Origin: Lunularia cruciata
Lineage: Eukaryota; Streptophyta; Marchantiopsida; Lunulariales; Lunulariaceae
DNA length: 64,000 nt
Direction of reading: 5' to 3'
NCBI GenBank assembly: GCA_948567375.1
Contig: OX419759.1
Coordinates: forward strand, 61,729,493-61,793,492
Below, in pieces: positions 46,528 to 60,004 of the stretch (position 1 is its first letter; the number at the start of each line of letters is the position of its first letter). Below the pieces are notes generated by a model that had not been told where the DNA came from, did no database searches, and worked only from the letters and a program-made list of their open reading frames with translations. The translations under genes were made by a program, and so were the position numbers.

Positions 46528-46789
46528 CTTAACCCCTCATTATCTTTCTTTTCTCTCAATTTTTTTTCTTTTCTCTCACTCTATAACTAATAGAAAATAT
46601 ACATGACTAACACCATTTGAGAATAATCCTTTCTATGGAACACAAAAGGTTCAAGTTTCTCCAAGATTTCTATAGTAACATCAAATCTTAGAGTGCATAT
46701 TAATCTAACTCTTATGGATAGTTTATCCATAAGTTGAAAGATTATCTCCATCACTAATCTTGAGAACTAGTTTATGAAGGTGGTAGTAT

Positions 46790-47218
46790 TTATGTAGTTG
46801 TACTAAGACTCTCTCCAATATACTTCACCAAAGTCTCCAAAAATTCTTTTACTCCACTCCACTTGTGTCCTTTTGGAAGTCCTTCCACTCCACAAACCTC
46901 ACACAACTCCTTGGTCTTAGATCTTCTCCCTCCTAATCTTGGTGAAGAAGGTCCAACATTAAAACCCAAGTCAAATAAACTTCTCTTTTCTCTCAATTCA
47001 AAAGTCAATGGACATGAACTTGCTTTATGTCCCTTCTCTTTACATAAAAAGAATTTAGACTCACTCTTTCCTCCAAGTGGTGTAGATTTTTGAATCCTCT
47101 CAACACTCTCTTCAAATTCTATTGTAAATTCTCTTTTCTTCAAATCCACCCCTGCAATCACCTCAAATCCTTGAAGAACCTTACATAGTCTTAATTTCCA
47201 CTCTTGATGACACTCCAT
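46790..47218 (-). CDS. ORF with zinc-finger-like cysteines, upstream of gypsy gag
   Basis: An uninterrupted 142-codon minus frame. It holds FFLCKEKGHKASSCP, a zinc knuckle whose first Cys is Phe (C-x4-H-x4-C retained), and later ELCEVCGVEGLPKGHKW, a second C-x2-C...H cluster, separated by a basic GGRRSK segment. It begins at ATG 47218 and lies about 260 bp before the gag ORF on the same strand. It may be a decayed extra ORF or leader gag of the element. No wider family is recognised. Confidence 0.35.
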   Translation of the reverse strand: MECHQEWKLRLCKVLQGFEVIAGVDLKKREFTIEFEESVERIQKSTPLGGKSESKFFLCKEKGHKASSCPLTFELREKRSLFDLGFNVGPSSPRLGGRRSKTKELCEVCGVEGLPKGHKWSGVKEFLETLVKYIGESLSTTT

Positions 47219-47229
47219 GTTCCCAAGAT

Positions 47230-48772
47230 GAATCTAAACACTCAAACATGCTTTTTGTTGCTCTCAAACTCTTCATGCATGAGATCTCAACTCCGTAGAA
47301 TTGACACTTCCTCACAATTTCACTCAAATCTCTCAACTTTTATGTGAAAATCCTCTTAAATTTTGCATATTTATTCACAACTCTAGGGCGTCCCTCCCTG
47401 AAAAATTCAAATCTTTTCATTGAGCCATTCGGCCTAGACATCTTTCTATTCAGCACACATATTTCAGATTTAGTCTAAAAACCAACCCCCTCACTTCAAA
47501 AACTCATACCACCCTACTCAAGAATGATCTCTCTCTAATTTTTGTGTCAATAGGTAGGATACAACTTACTTAATTTTCTTGAAAAGTTTCACAAAAATAC
47601 ATTAAAAATTGAATAAATGGAAGATTCTGTACAATTTTCCAAAGAGCATGCAGTTGTGGGAACAATTTACCCTATCAACTTTCAAAAATTCTAGCCCAAT
47701 GTGCATAATAGCTCTCACAATAATTCTAAGTGTGATAACTGGAAGACAACCCAAGCTATCATGTGTAGAAATTTGAATTCCAGATCTCAAACTTGAGATT
47801 TTGCCCAAAATCACCTTAATTCCCAAAATTTGCAATCCACTTCACACAATCTCTCCAAATCCTCTCATGTGTACAAGATGTATAAAATCAACTCAAAGAC
47901 ATCATAATGAACTACAAGGTATACAAATGAATATTGGTTCTCTAATATAAGTTCAGTCTTCTCCTCTCCTAATGTTCTCTCCAAGTGAGCTCTCATAACC
48001 TCCTTCTGCCTAATGTAGAATTGAACACAAAACATTATCTTACCTTCTAGAGAGGTCCCGGCAACAAAACCAAAAATGTGAGTTGGCTTGCATCTCACTC
48101 AGGATGAACCTCTTATGGCTATTATGGTAGCACACCATGGACTAAGAAGGCAAGCAACCCCAACTCCGTCATACTCCTCCAAGGCTAACTCTCCAAGACT
48201 CAAGATATTGCTCACTAGAGAACTCAATGAGAGAGAGATAGTTGCAAATGAAAAGATGATGAGTACCTCCTCACCCTTTGTTTATATACTTATGAAATAG
48301 TTATGCACCAAAGTTACTAATTATCGTAGTAACTCAAGTTACTAGACTAAAAGTCAAGTAAAGTCAAAAAGTAGAAAGGAATATCCATTCACATGGGCAT
48401 ATTCCACTAGCATGTGATCTTATCTTGACCCAACCACTAAGTCAAGGATTCCTTCACATGGGCTATCCTTGGACTATAGAAGAATCCAAAACAAAAAAGC
48501 TTGCGAGCCCAAGAGTTCTCAACTCTTTCCTCAAAACCAAACACCTAGGAATAATACCAAGTCAACACACTATAATCCAAAATAGTGGTGCTCATCTTTT
48601 CCACTTCCCATAAAGTAAGGTCCCCTCTATCTTAGCTATGACTAACTTTAGCTAATCATGACTAATGTAGAACCATCCTTTATCTCCATATAAATAATAT
48701 CTCTCAAGTACTTGTAATACCAAACTAAATATCACAATACCACACACATGCACAAATGGTTGTTACAGTCCT
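47230..48772 (-). repeat. Probable leader/LTR region of the minus-strand gypsy element
   Basis: AT-rich, non-coding, located upstream of the gag ORFs in their orientation. No LTR pair can be shown because only one end is present. The non-LTR copy D begins abruptly at about 48773. Confidence 0.3.
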
Positions 48773-49996
48773 TCCTTTCACGTCTAAGAGCATTTGATAG
48801 GAGGATAATGGGAGTCTTTGGCGATATTATTGGACCAAGGACATTTGAGTGTGTGATAGGGGATTTGGCATGTAAATAGATGGCTCTGCCAATCTCATGT
48901 GGTGGGGTTGGCTTGCTCTCTATGGAGGAGATGACACCTATAACATTTTTGGATAGTTGGGCTCTCTTGGCACCCCTACTTTCCTCTCATTTTGTGGTTG
49001 CTGATAGGCCAATTTTGGAGACTTATGTGACAGAGGTGGAGGAGGATCCTTTCCTCTCTAGATGTTATTGCGGAAGATGAGAGATAATCTATCTCCACGA
49101 GCATGAGAGGATTTTCCACCTTTTGCTTCACTATCGCCAGATTGGACTATAGGTTTAGAGTCTCTCCTTGATGGAGCAATAGTATGAGCATACGCTACAT
49201 TCTCTCTTAGTCGACTCATCCATTCCTCAGGCTATTAGAGCATGTCTTTGCTCTTGCTCCGGCAAGGGTGCAGGCTCTTGGATCCTAGCTCAACGGTGCA
49301 TTAGGGCATTCTAAGTCACACCAACTACTTTCTCTATAGCAATGAGGTTTCACCTAGTTTTGGTCCACCCATCTACATCTTCATTACTCACTTGTGAGTG
49401 TGGTTCTAGACTAGAGGCAGCAGTGGTCCACATGACATGCTGTCCTTTTGGAAGATAGAGGATAAATACCCATGATGACATTTGGGACATAGTGTTTGCT
49501 ATGGCACAAGAGAGTGGATACTTGGCTTGGAGGGAGCGTTCATATGCTTTGCAGACAACACGTGTTAGGGTAGACTTATACTTGGTCTGAGATGATCAGG
49601 TGACAATAGCAGATTGTGGTTATGGACCCTGAATGGGATACCGTTTTGGAGGGAGTAATTACCCATCTCCTTGGATGGGCGGCAAGTGCAACAATAGGTT
49701 GCAAGGTTTCACTCTCATACTTTGTAGCATATTTTAGTTAGCATGTGTCTATTGCTCTATAGAGGGTAGTGGCTGGTGCAATCCATAGGAGAGCAACCAC
49801 ATTAGGTGATGTTTCTTTGGATGCTCCAGTTGTGTGTAGACCGTACAACTTGCATAGCTCGGATATCTTAGGTGCGGTAGGGCAGATTTCTCATTTAGAC
49901 TCTATTGGGGCTTAGCCCCATTTTAACTTTTTGTCTCTCCCTTGTATGGCTTGATGGGGTCTTCCCATCCTTTTTTTTTCCTACGTGGTTGCCTTC
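48773..49996 (+). mobile_element. Non-LTR element copy D, 5'-truncated
   Basis: It begins within the post-RT part of the ORF (equivalent to about 12340 in copy A) and runs through the CCHC and endonuclease region to the shared 3' terminus CCTACGTGGTTGCCTTC. The first part is still open (48880-49080: ISCGGVGLLSMEEMTPITFL). 5' truncation is typical of target-primed reverse transcription. It is the only copy on the plus strand. Confidence 0.85.
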
Positions 49997-50019
49997 TTCC
50001 ACCTTTGTTGAAGATGGGA

Positions 50020-51010
50020 CAGGTTTAGAATGCTATCATGTCACTCATAAGAGAACATAGACAGAGCCCTGACTAGTGTAAAACTTCCCTTGATATGCAT
50101 GAGTAGATTACTGCATGGCTGCTAGCCCTCTTAATAAGTTAAAAGTCAATGTTTGTGGTGTTGAATATCGACTATTATTACACTGGACAAAGTTTTTTAC
50201 TCCCAAAAGTTTTATGCTGATGTTTAGAAGCTAGTTTCCAGCTCATAGACGTTGAAGTCACAAGAAACTTGAAATGTCCCATGCTAACCAGCTCTTAGAC
50301 ATTCAAATTGCACAAAACTCAAAACATCTCCTCACCTTGACAATAAAATATTTGTTTCCTAGGTTATGAAACATGACATTTATATCCACAGCAATTAGAA
50401 ATGTGGTGATCTGAACGTCCTCAAGTTACTACTACTTAGTAAAATGCCAGTGGACAATGGATTGCACTAGCCTCCTTCAATCGGTAGTTCACAACAGCAG
50501 ATGTGTCTACAGCCGCGTATAACATGTCAAGTATAAGTTATTTTCAAAAAATTGTGAGAAAAAATTAACATCATGTTTTGGATGTTTTGAAGCTCAAAAG
50601 GAAACTAGGAATATCCAACCAAATAGCATTATACAAGGAAACACTTAATATAAGCTATGAAAAGTGCACCAAACAAAAAAAGCACAAGATGTGAAATGAT
50701 GAAAAGATGTGCAGAACCTTTAACCAAAGGAGAATACATACCAAAAGGACTATCCAAGATGATCATGAACAATCATAACTGAAAATTTGACAATCATCTT
50801 AGATAATCCTTTTGTTCACTATCACTTCAAGTATTATAAAGGTTCTCTAATGGCATATCTTGTAGAAGGGCTAATAATGTAACATTTTTGAGAGGAGTTC
50901 TTTTGTATCTTGCTAACCATGGTGTATAGTAGTATTCTTTGCCCTTTGTGGCAATGGTTGTCATTGCATCCACTTATGGAGTTAAGCATGCCAAACCGTG
51001 GTGACTCAAT
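50020..51010 (-). repeat. Repeat R1, copy 3 (extended)
   Basis: It matches R1 copy 1 in reverse from about 50020 to 50600 and continues with sequence shared only with copy 4 (CTCTAATGGCATATCTTGTA near 50850 and near 60770; GTCATTGCATCCACTTATG near 50960). R1 is therefore longer than the part at the PPO breakpoint. Confidence 0.75.
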
Positions 51011-51079
51011 GTTGGCCAGATGGTAGTAAAGTGGTGTAGTCCCCTCAAGGATACAAGTAAAAATGACTATAAGTAAATG

Positions 51080-51790
51080 GAAATGTCACTAAGTTGTAGT
51101 TTGTTTATTATTTTCTGTTTAACCTCTTGGGTAGGAATTATCCAAGGGTTGTGTGATCCCCTATGGCACACTACAAAAAAGGGAAAACTAAATATCACAT
51201 TTACTACAAGTAGGTTCCAATTTGCTTCTGAAGGTGATGGCTCACTTTACTCTGAAGGTTCTTTCACTCCAAAGACTTTGTCTACAAAGATGTGTACTAC
51301 CCTTCCCTAAAAGCACAACTCCAAAGGTGTCTTGCATTGGCCAAATGCCTTTGCCTTTGATCCCATGGTACTCTTGGTACTCCTAATCAAGCTTGACACT
51401 TCAATGCATAGGTTTACTCATTTGGATCCCTCAAAAATCATACATCTCGATCAAGTACAAATATACTTCTCAAATATACACTTGAGCACTTGTGGTCCTA
51501 CTATGAAATTCCTCACCGCTACCCAACATAAGCATTCACCAACACTAAGAATGGAAGAGACACAATTTGCAAAGAACTCAAAGTACTCTTTAATGAACTT
51601 TGATGATATGAGAATGAACACAAATGATTTTGGGCCAAAGCCTTAAATATATTTGTGGTTTACCCCAAAGGGATTTTAAGGCTAAGTAGATCATTTGGAA
51701 ACCTGGTATCTCTACCTACATCACTCACTTAAGATTGTAATCTCGTTGAATCCTCATTATATGCAAGTTACTTAGGCACCTTATACATGC
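51080..51790 (+). repeat. Repeat R2, copy 3
   Basis: It shares TTTAACCTCTTGGGTAGGAA with copy 2 and CCCTCAAAAATCATACATC and CTATGAAATTCCTCACC blocks with copy 1. A minus-strand coiled-coil remnant follows at 52.06-52.44 kb. Confidence 0.65.
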
Positions 51791-52059
51791 CAAGGAATGT
51801 GTCAAGTCTTCCCCAAAGTCAATTTGAATTTATAACACCTCAGACCTACACCTCCAAAGACTTGCATAACTACAAAGTCTCTGAACTCCGTACTCCTGAA
51901 GTATTTACATCTAAGAAGGTCTTTGGTTAACTTCATACTCCAAGTTCCCTACAACTATGAAGAACTTCTTTCAATGAAGTATCTTTTGCTTAAAGTTCTT
52001 GCTACAAAGAAGTACCTTTGCCCAAATAGTTATCACAAACTTCAGTGAACTGCATATCT

Positions 52060-52440
52060 ACACGTTCTATAGGTCTAATTGCTAATTGGTCCATTTGCTC
52101 CTATTTGTAGGTTGTTCCCTCTAACTTCTAAACCTGCAACTTCAATTCATGTATTTTTGTCTTTGTTGCTTCCCTTTGGCTTCCTTGTTCAACATCTCTA
52201 TAAATTGAGCTGTGACTTCCTCCACCTATGGATGGCCCTCAACTTCTCTTCCTCCCAATGCCAGTTCAACATTGCTATTTATTTCTTCACCTCCTCTAGC
52301 ATTTGAGGTTGATCTACTTCTCTCTCTTCCTTCTCCTTCTTTAGGTCTTTGGCTAGTTGTCAATTGAAATGCCACCTCTTTTTAGTACTTGGGCCATCAA
52401 CAGACCAAGGTTATGATCTGTATCTTTTCACACAAAAAAT
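52060..52440 (-). pseudogene. Coiled-coil remnant next to R2
   Basis: The minus strand contains QLAKDLKKEKEEREVDQPQM and NWHWEEEKLRAIHRW with a stop between. The composition and the R2 neighbour recall the ORF at 22440-23605. Function unknown. Confidence 0.35.
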
Positions 52441-53429
52441 TTGTCAGTACTTGTATCCACAACCGATGTGATTAAGCTTTTCTATGGGTCATCTTGGAGG
52501 TCTATTGGAGGTAGACCTTCTACCTTTCATCAACACTTCATATGTACGTAGTTCAAGTTCTTGACCAATTCACCAAACAAATTTTGGTTGCTTTGTAGCA
52601 GATTGCTCTGCCAACTTGTGGAACCAATAGCGTACAAGTACTGTGAGAGAAAGGTGAAAAGAACCGTAAGAAAGTGAGTGAAATAGAAAACCTGAAATCT
52701 GATGCAAACAATCAGTCAAAGGAAGCTGGCTAAGTATAGACAACTTTCCACTCTAACAGCATACCTTTTGCATAATGGGTCAGCAAGAGAGGCCACCCAT
52801 CAGACTATTGGGAGAGCCTATATGTCATAAGTGGAAGATCCAGTCCCTACACTTGCCAAAAGTAGACTCGCCAACCAATAACCCAATGCTGTGGAAAAAT
52901 TTTCTTTATATTTTCCGGCCTTGTGAAATCATAAAAGGTTATGCGAGAGTAGCTCACTCCAATATCCACTTTGATTCATGCAACTACAATGGTAATAGCA
53001 GGCATTTTTATGATAGCAAGGTGCTCCTCTTTGGGCACCAATGGAGAGCATGGAATGGAATCATGCTTTTGATACAAAGAAACCTATTCTGTTTATCAGA
53101 CTATACCACCTGAAGGCCCATGAGGAAGACCTGGCAATTTCTTCAGCTTTTGTGGCTTGAAGGTATAAGTGTGACTAGCACGACTATTTCACAATCTCCC
53201 TCCCCTGCACCTTGTAACTAAGTCATTGGATGCATAGCACGATCCGCTTTCTTGATTTGGCCATGGTTGCCCTTAGCTTTATCACCTTGGTGAATCAGCT
53301 TAATCACCTTTATCATGCAAGGGATATTTTGGGAGCATTTTTTCTGCCATCTCCAACAGGTTGCATTTTTTATTTTTCTTCTCAATATCTCCTTCTCTCA
53401 TATGGAAATCATTAACATTGAGAGAAAAG
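52441..53429. other. No recognised gene
   Basis: A 112-codon plus frame at 52775-53113 (contains GEPICHKWKIQSLHLPKVDS and DSCNYNGNSRHFYDSK) has unusual length for this region but matches no family I know. It could be a chance ORF or part of an unknown repeat. Confidence 0.3.
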
Positions 53430-56400
53430 GCCACCACATAAAGAACAGGAAGGATGGGAAGACCCCATCAAGCCATACAAGGGAGAGACAAAAAAGGAAA
53501 AATGGGGCTAGGCCACAATAGAGTCTATATGAGAAATCTGCCCTACTGCACCTAAGATATCCAAGCTATGCAAGTCATATGGTCTACAAACAATTGGAGC
53601 ATCCAAAGAAGCATTGCCTATTGTGATTGCTCTCCTATGGATTGCACCAGCCACTGCCTTCTATAGAGAAATGGAGACACATTGTCTAAAATATGCTACA
53701 AAGTATGAGAGTGAGAGTGGTACCCCTTGGCACCTAACATGATAAGCTCTCGTGCACTCCCTAACAAATGTGTTGAACGCCATGTCCATCGCTCCATATA
53801 ACTCCAAGGCTAGAGGAACTAAGAGGTGACCTTGTTGCATGCCCTTATACTTGGAGACCTTGTGACCTGTTGTTGCACTTGCCACCTATCCAAAGGGATG
53901 GGTAATCACTCCCTCTAAAATTTTATCATGTGTAGGGTCCGTAACCACAACATCCGCTACTATCACGTGATCATCTTGGACCAAGTATAAGTCTGCCTTG
54001 ACACATGTTGTTTGCAAAGCATATGAACACTCCCTCCAAGCCAAGTATCTACTCTCTTGTGCCATAGCAAACATTATGCATAGGAGGTAAGTTGGTCAAC
54101 GAGCAATACTAGAGGAGAGTATACCAACTGCCACCTGCGGATCTCATAGTAATGGAAGGTCATCCACGTGGAGAACATCCTTTGCAAAGGCAACATCTAA
54201 GAAGCATGTGATAAAATCCTTGGATCCTATTGGCACTCCAAGAATACATAGTCAACCTGTAGATGTGATATACCCCTCTAGAAGCTCAAGGTGGGGAGAG
54301 ATACCTAAAGGCGACCGTGCCTTGCACTTTGTCACCTTGACTCTCAAGCCTACTAAATGTAGCTTGGTAGTCAAGTGGTCAAAGGCCTGCCTAATCTGAT
54401 CTACAAGGCCCATGATGTGTGTTTCATCTGCCAAGGAGTGAAATACACAACTTGGCATGGCCAAAGTAGAAGATAGGAGAGCTCTAAAGTGAGCCATGGC
54501 AAATAAGGGTCCCCCTAAAGGATCTCCTTGGAATGTACCAACAACTGACTCCAAGATGGTGACTCCCTCATGTGAACAACCATACTAGTAGTAAAGGGAA
54601 GCATGAGAGCTATAAAAAGACCACACAAAAGGAATAAGACTCGCCAAGGATCCACCTCCCTTCATAAGCTCTCTAGAGATAGATGCCTATAAGATGCTAT
54701 TAAAAGCATTCTCAACATCCACCTATAGGACGACCCACTCCATATGGATATCTAGGAGTGCCCTAATGCTTAGGGATATAGCCTCACATCCTCCAGGTGT
54801 AGCTACTCCAAATTGATGTGGACTGAGGTGCTATCAAAAGTGAGAACAGTGCTGAAGGACAATGGTATGACTAACCAAACACAAAAAGAGTTCTCTAATA
54901 GCAATTGGTCTAATGCTCCTTGTGTCCTTCTCCATAGTGAGAATTAAACTAGCACCTAACACCTGACTAACAAACATAAGAATGTCTCCTCTTGCTATTG
55001 TTGTAGCCACTTGAAACAACTCAGTAAAACCACTAGATGGATCATCTGTTTGAAAGAAATCTCTAAGGTGCTCATAAACTATCCTTGACAAGCCTCCTAA
55101 GGGAAGGCAAGGGGCAATGCACAATGCTTGTGCAAAAAGTGATCTATCAAGACACAAAGGCTACTCAGGTTGATAATCAAAGACCTCTAGTGGTATTCCT
55201 TCTACTACTACAGGATGTAGTGAGCATAGGGAAGAGATAGTGTCATTAGTAGGACTAGTTATAGACAAGGGATGTAGCACTTGTGTTGCCCTACTAAACT
55301 CTCACGCTTGACCCACTGTCCTACACCATCATAATCGAGTGGACTTTGTGGTATCCTATGGTAAAACCTATCTCCTAAAATGTGTAGCCTTAACCGACTC
55401 CTCCTAAAGGGCCACCCAATCCCCCACTTGGAATCGATGAAATCTATCAGCCACCTCTCTATGCCCCGCACGTCCACCTCTACCATAGCAAAGACACCAT
55501 AGAGAGAATAAGAGGAATAGGAACCATGCTAACCCATCCAAGGAATCACATGCCAAATGATCAAATGGTAAGTGAAAAATTTGTCTAGCCTCATCATGGA
55601 GTGTGCAGGGTAGCCTACGGAATAGACATGGATATGGAAAACTAGTTTCAAATAACCCCAAAATGCAACCCGTTTGAGAAACTAACTACTCCCACTACTT
55701 GATCGATATCCTTGGAATGGTCAACAAGGGGATGCAAGATGTGCGTAATCTTGAGTGTCACTGTTGTGAATGTGGTCGCTCGCCTCATGTGTGCATCCCA
55801 AGTGGTCCAATCATAGTCCTTGTGCATCATTTCCACATCGGTCTTTACCCCTCATGAGTTAAAGCACCGGTGACACACCGGGCATGGTGTATCTCGAGCC
55901 GCTCTATGCGATTCCACATGGAGAAGTGTAACCATGGCTAGCACAAGAATAATGATAATAACGTATGATGCTCTTCTCCATACTTGCAAAACCACCCATT
56001 CTGATTTATATAAGAAAATATAATCTCTCCAAACACTAAAATCTATATATTCTCATAACTTTCAAATTCCATCTTTAAAATTTTTTAATTCTATTCTCAT
56101 GGAATTTAATCATGAAAACTAAAAAATTGAAAATAAAAATTCTTGACCCATCACTCTCAATGTGTACTAATCACTCTAAACCCTAGAAAGCCTAAAATTT
56201 CTCATAACTTTCTACTCAATTCTCCATAATCTTTTATTTAGATACCAATGAAACTGAAATCAAACAAAAAAAACAGAATAAACTATTCACACCATATGTT
56301 ATATGCTAAAGAGCCCTCCAAAAATATAAATCTTTCCTCTCACATCTCTCTCCTCTTGCATCTCCAAAATCTCCCTAAGTCTCCATGGTCGAGTACCATC
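53430..56400 (-). mobile_element. Non-LTR element copy B, internally deleted
   Basis: It has the full 5' leader (55930-56400) and the C2H2 region (CPVCHRCF near 55880), then DAHMRRATTF where copy A reads stop instead of the second Arg. RT motifs are at 54252-54554 (GDPLGGPLFAMAHF, LADETHIMG, where the catalytic ADD reads ADE). About 750 bp, equivalent to 11620-12360 in copy A, is deleted at about 54080. The C-terminal end is at 53661-53885. More diverged than A and C. Confidence 0.85.
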
Positions 56401-56544
56401 CATTAACATTTGCACTTATGATATTTTTTAATAAGTCCTTGTCTCTAATGGAAGTAATTTACACTGAATTGGTTCTTGTGGGGTGCATGTAAATACAGTA
56501 CTGTCAAGGTCAGTCTTTCACCATCCGGAAGCTTATGGATTTGA

Positions 56545-59500
56545 AAGAAGGCGACCGTGTAGGAAAAATGAAGGATGGGAAGACCACATCAAGCCGTAAA
56601 AGGGAGAGACAAAAAAGGTAACATGGGGCTAAGCCCCAATAGAGTCTGTATGAGAAATCTGCCCTACCACACCTAAGATATCCAAGCTATGCAAGTCGTA
56701 CGGTCTACACACAACTGGAGCATCCGAAGAAACATCACCTAATGTGATTGCTTTCCTATGAATTGCACCATCCACTGCCCTCTGTAGAGCAATGGACACA
56801 CGCTGTCTAAAGTAAGCTACAAAGTATGAGAGTGAGAGTGGTACCCCTTGACGCCTAACATGATAAGCTCTCGTGCACTCCTTGACAAATGTGTCAAATG
56901 CAATGTCCATCGCTCCATATAACTCCAAGGCTAGAGGAACAAAGAGGTGACCTCGCTGCATGCCCCTATACTTGGAGACCTTGCGACCTACTGCTGCACT
57001 CGCCACCCATCCAGGGGGATGGGTAATCACTCCCTCCAAAACTATATCTCACATAGGGTCCGTGACCACGACATCCGCTACTGTCACCTGATCATCTTGG
57101 ACCAAGTATAAGTCTGCCCTGACACGTGTCATCTACAACGCATACGAACGCTCCCTCCAAGCCAAGTATCCACTCTCTTGCACCAAAGCAAACACTATGT
57201 CTCTAATGGCATCATGGGTAGCTATCCTCTGTCCTCCAAAAGGACATCGTGTCATGTGGACCGCCGCTGCATCTAGTGTAGAACCACACTCACAAGTGAG
57301 TAGTGAAGATGCAGATGGGTGGACCAAACCTAGGCAAAACCTCATCGTTGTAGAGGAAGTAGCCGGTGCGAGTCGGAAAGCCCTAATGCATGGTCAAGCT
57401 AGGATCCATGAGCCTGCACCCTTGCCGGAGCAAGAGCATAGACGTGCTCTAGTAGCCTGAGGAATGGACGAGTCAACTAAGAGAGAATGTAGCGTATGCT
57501 CACATTGTCGCTCCATCAAGGAAGACTATAGACCTCTAGTCCAATCTGACGATAATGAAGCAAACGGTGGAAAACCCTCTCGTGCTCGTGGGGATAGACT
57601 ATCTCTCGTTTGCCACAATAACACTTGGAGAGAAAAGGATCCTCCCTCCACCTCTATCACATAAGTCTCCAAAACCGGCCTATCAGCAACCACAAAACGA
57701 GAGGCAAGTAGGGGTGCCAAGAGAGCCCAACTACCCAAAAACGCTATAGGTGCCATCTCCTCCATAGAAAGCAAGCCAACCCTACCACATGAGATCTGTA
57801 GAGCCGTCTGTCTACATGCCAAATCTCTTTCACACACTCAAAAGTCCTTGGTCCAATAATATCACCAAAGACTCCCATAATCCTCCTATCAAATGCTCTC
57901 AGACGTGATAGGAAGGACGGTGAGGGGGGAACTGTACGGATGAGGTAGGATGGTCGACGAGCAATACTGGAAGGTCATCCACATGGAGAACATCCTCTAC
58001 AAGGGTAGCGTCCAAGAAGCGTGTAACAAAATCCTCCGATCCTATTGGCACTCCAAGAACACAAAGTCCATCTATGGATGTGATGCACCCCTCTGGAAGC
58101 TCAAGGTGGGGAGGGATACCTAAAGGGGACCATGCCCTGCACTTTGACACCTTGACTCTCAAGCCTACTAGATGTAGCTCGGTAGTCAAGTAGTCAAAGG
58201 CCTACCTAATCTGATCTACAGGGCCTACGATGTGTGTATCATCTGCCAAGGAGGGAAATACACAACCTGGCATGGCCAAAGTAGTAGACATGAGAGCTCT
58301 AAAGTGAGCCATGGCAAATAAGGGCCCCCAAAAGGATCTCCCTGACGTGTACCAACAGCTGATTCCAAGACGGTGACTCCCTCATGTGAACCACCATGCT
58401 GGTAGTAAAGGGAAGCAGGAGAGCCATAAAAAGACCGCACAAAAGGAATGAGACTCGCCAAGGATCCACCAGCCTCCCTAAGCTCTCTAAAGATGGATGC
58501 ACGTGAGACGCTATTAAAAGCGTTCTCAACATCCACCTATAGGACGACCCACTCCGGATGGATATCTAGGAGTGCTCTAATGCCTAGAGATATAGCCTCA
58601 CATCCTCCAAGTGTAGCTACTCCAAACTGATGTGGACTAAGGTGTTGTCAAAAGTGAGAACGATGCTGAAGGACAATGGTACGACTGACCAAATGCAAAA
58701 AGATCTCTCCAATAGCAATCGGTCTAATGCCTCCCGTGTCCTTCTCGATCGCGAGATGTCGACTAGCACCTAAGACCCGACTAACAAACATAGGAATATC
58801 TCCTCTCTGCAGCCACTTGAAACAACTCGGTAAAACCACTAGAAGGATCATCTGCCTAGAAGCAATCTCTAAGGTGCTCATAAACCATCCCTGACAAGCC
58901 TCCTGAGGAAAGGCGAGGGGCAGTGCACAATGCTTGTGCAAATAGCAACCTATCAAGACATAAAGGCTGCTCAGGCTGATAAGCTAAGACCTCTAGTGGT
59001 AGTCCCTCTACTGCCATAGGATGCAATGAGCGTAGGGAAGAGATGGTCTCATCAGTAGGACTCGCTATAGACAAAGGGTGTAGCGCTCGTGCTGCTCTAC
59101 TAAACTCTCCCGCCTGACCCAATGTCCTACATCGTCGTAATTGAGTGGAATCTGTGGTATTATGTGGCGATGCCTATCTCCTAAATAGTGTAGCCCTAAC
59201 AGACTCCTCCTGAAGGGTTGCCCAATCCCCCGCTCAGAATCAACGAAATCTAGCCGCCACCTCTCTTGCCCCGCACGTCCCCCTCTAGCATAATGAAGAC
59301 ACCATCGAGGGAGTAGGAGGAATAGGAACCACGCTAACTCGTCCAAGGGATCACGTGCCAAACGATCCAGTGGTAGGCGAAAAGCCTATCTAGCCTCATC
59401 ATGGAGTGTGCGGTGTAGCCTATGGAATAGATGTGGACATGGAAAACTAGTCTCAAATAACACCAAAATGCAATTCGCCTGAGAAGCTAACCACTCCCAT

Positions 59501-59775
59501 GACTCGATCGGTATCCCTGGAATTATCAACAAAGGTATAAAAGAAACGTGCATAATCCCGAATGTCACTGCTGTCGATATGGTCGCTCATCTCACGTGGA
59601 CATCCCAAATGGCCCGATCATAGTCCTTATGTATCTTTCTCACATAAGTCTTTATCTCTTGCGAGGTAAAGCGTCGATGACACACCGGGCACGGTGTATC
59701 CCGACCCGCTCTAAGCGATCTCACATGAGAAGATATAACCATAGCTAACATAAAAATAATGATAGTAACGGATGA
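56545..59775 (-). mobile_element. Non-LTR element copy C
   Basis: It lacks the 5' leader (homology stops near 59775) but keeps the C2H2 region (CPVCHRRFTSQ near 59690), RT (58225-58536, DVENAFNSVSRASIF; LADDTHIVG readable near 58240) and the whole C-terminal region with its own stop at 56629 (HTDSIGA). A deletion of about 40 bp near 57970 and several shifts break the ORF. Where copy A has TAG after IAL at 11203, C has CAG, so C preserves the true C-terminus (136-codon ORF 56629-57039). Confidence 0.85.
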
Positions 59776-60004
59776 TATTCTACTAAAACTAAAACTAAAC
59801 TCCCAAGCTTAAGGATTTGGATTACACCTGTCTCCGAAATAGAGAAAGAGAAGGTTGTTTCATCCAAGATATTTTTCGTTAATATTGATGATCGGTGTTT
59901 CTTAAAATTTGTGTGAACTAGAAAAACTGGCGGATGACAAACATGTGGGTGACGCCCGTATCCACATATCCACAACACCAGGTTTTGGAGCTATGAGAGA
60001 GTAG

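Noticed and set aside
52775-53113. 112-codon ORF as a gene
   Set aside because: No homology recognised, no neighbour support; kept only as a note.
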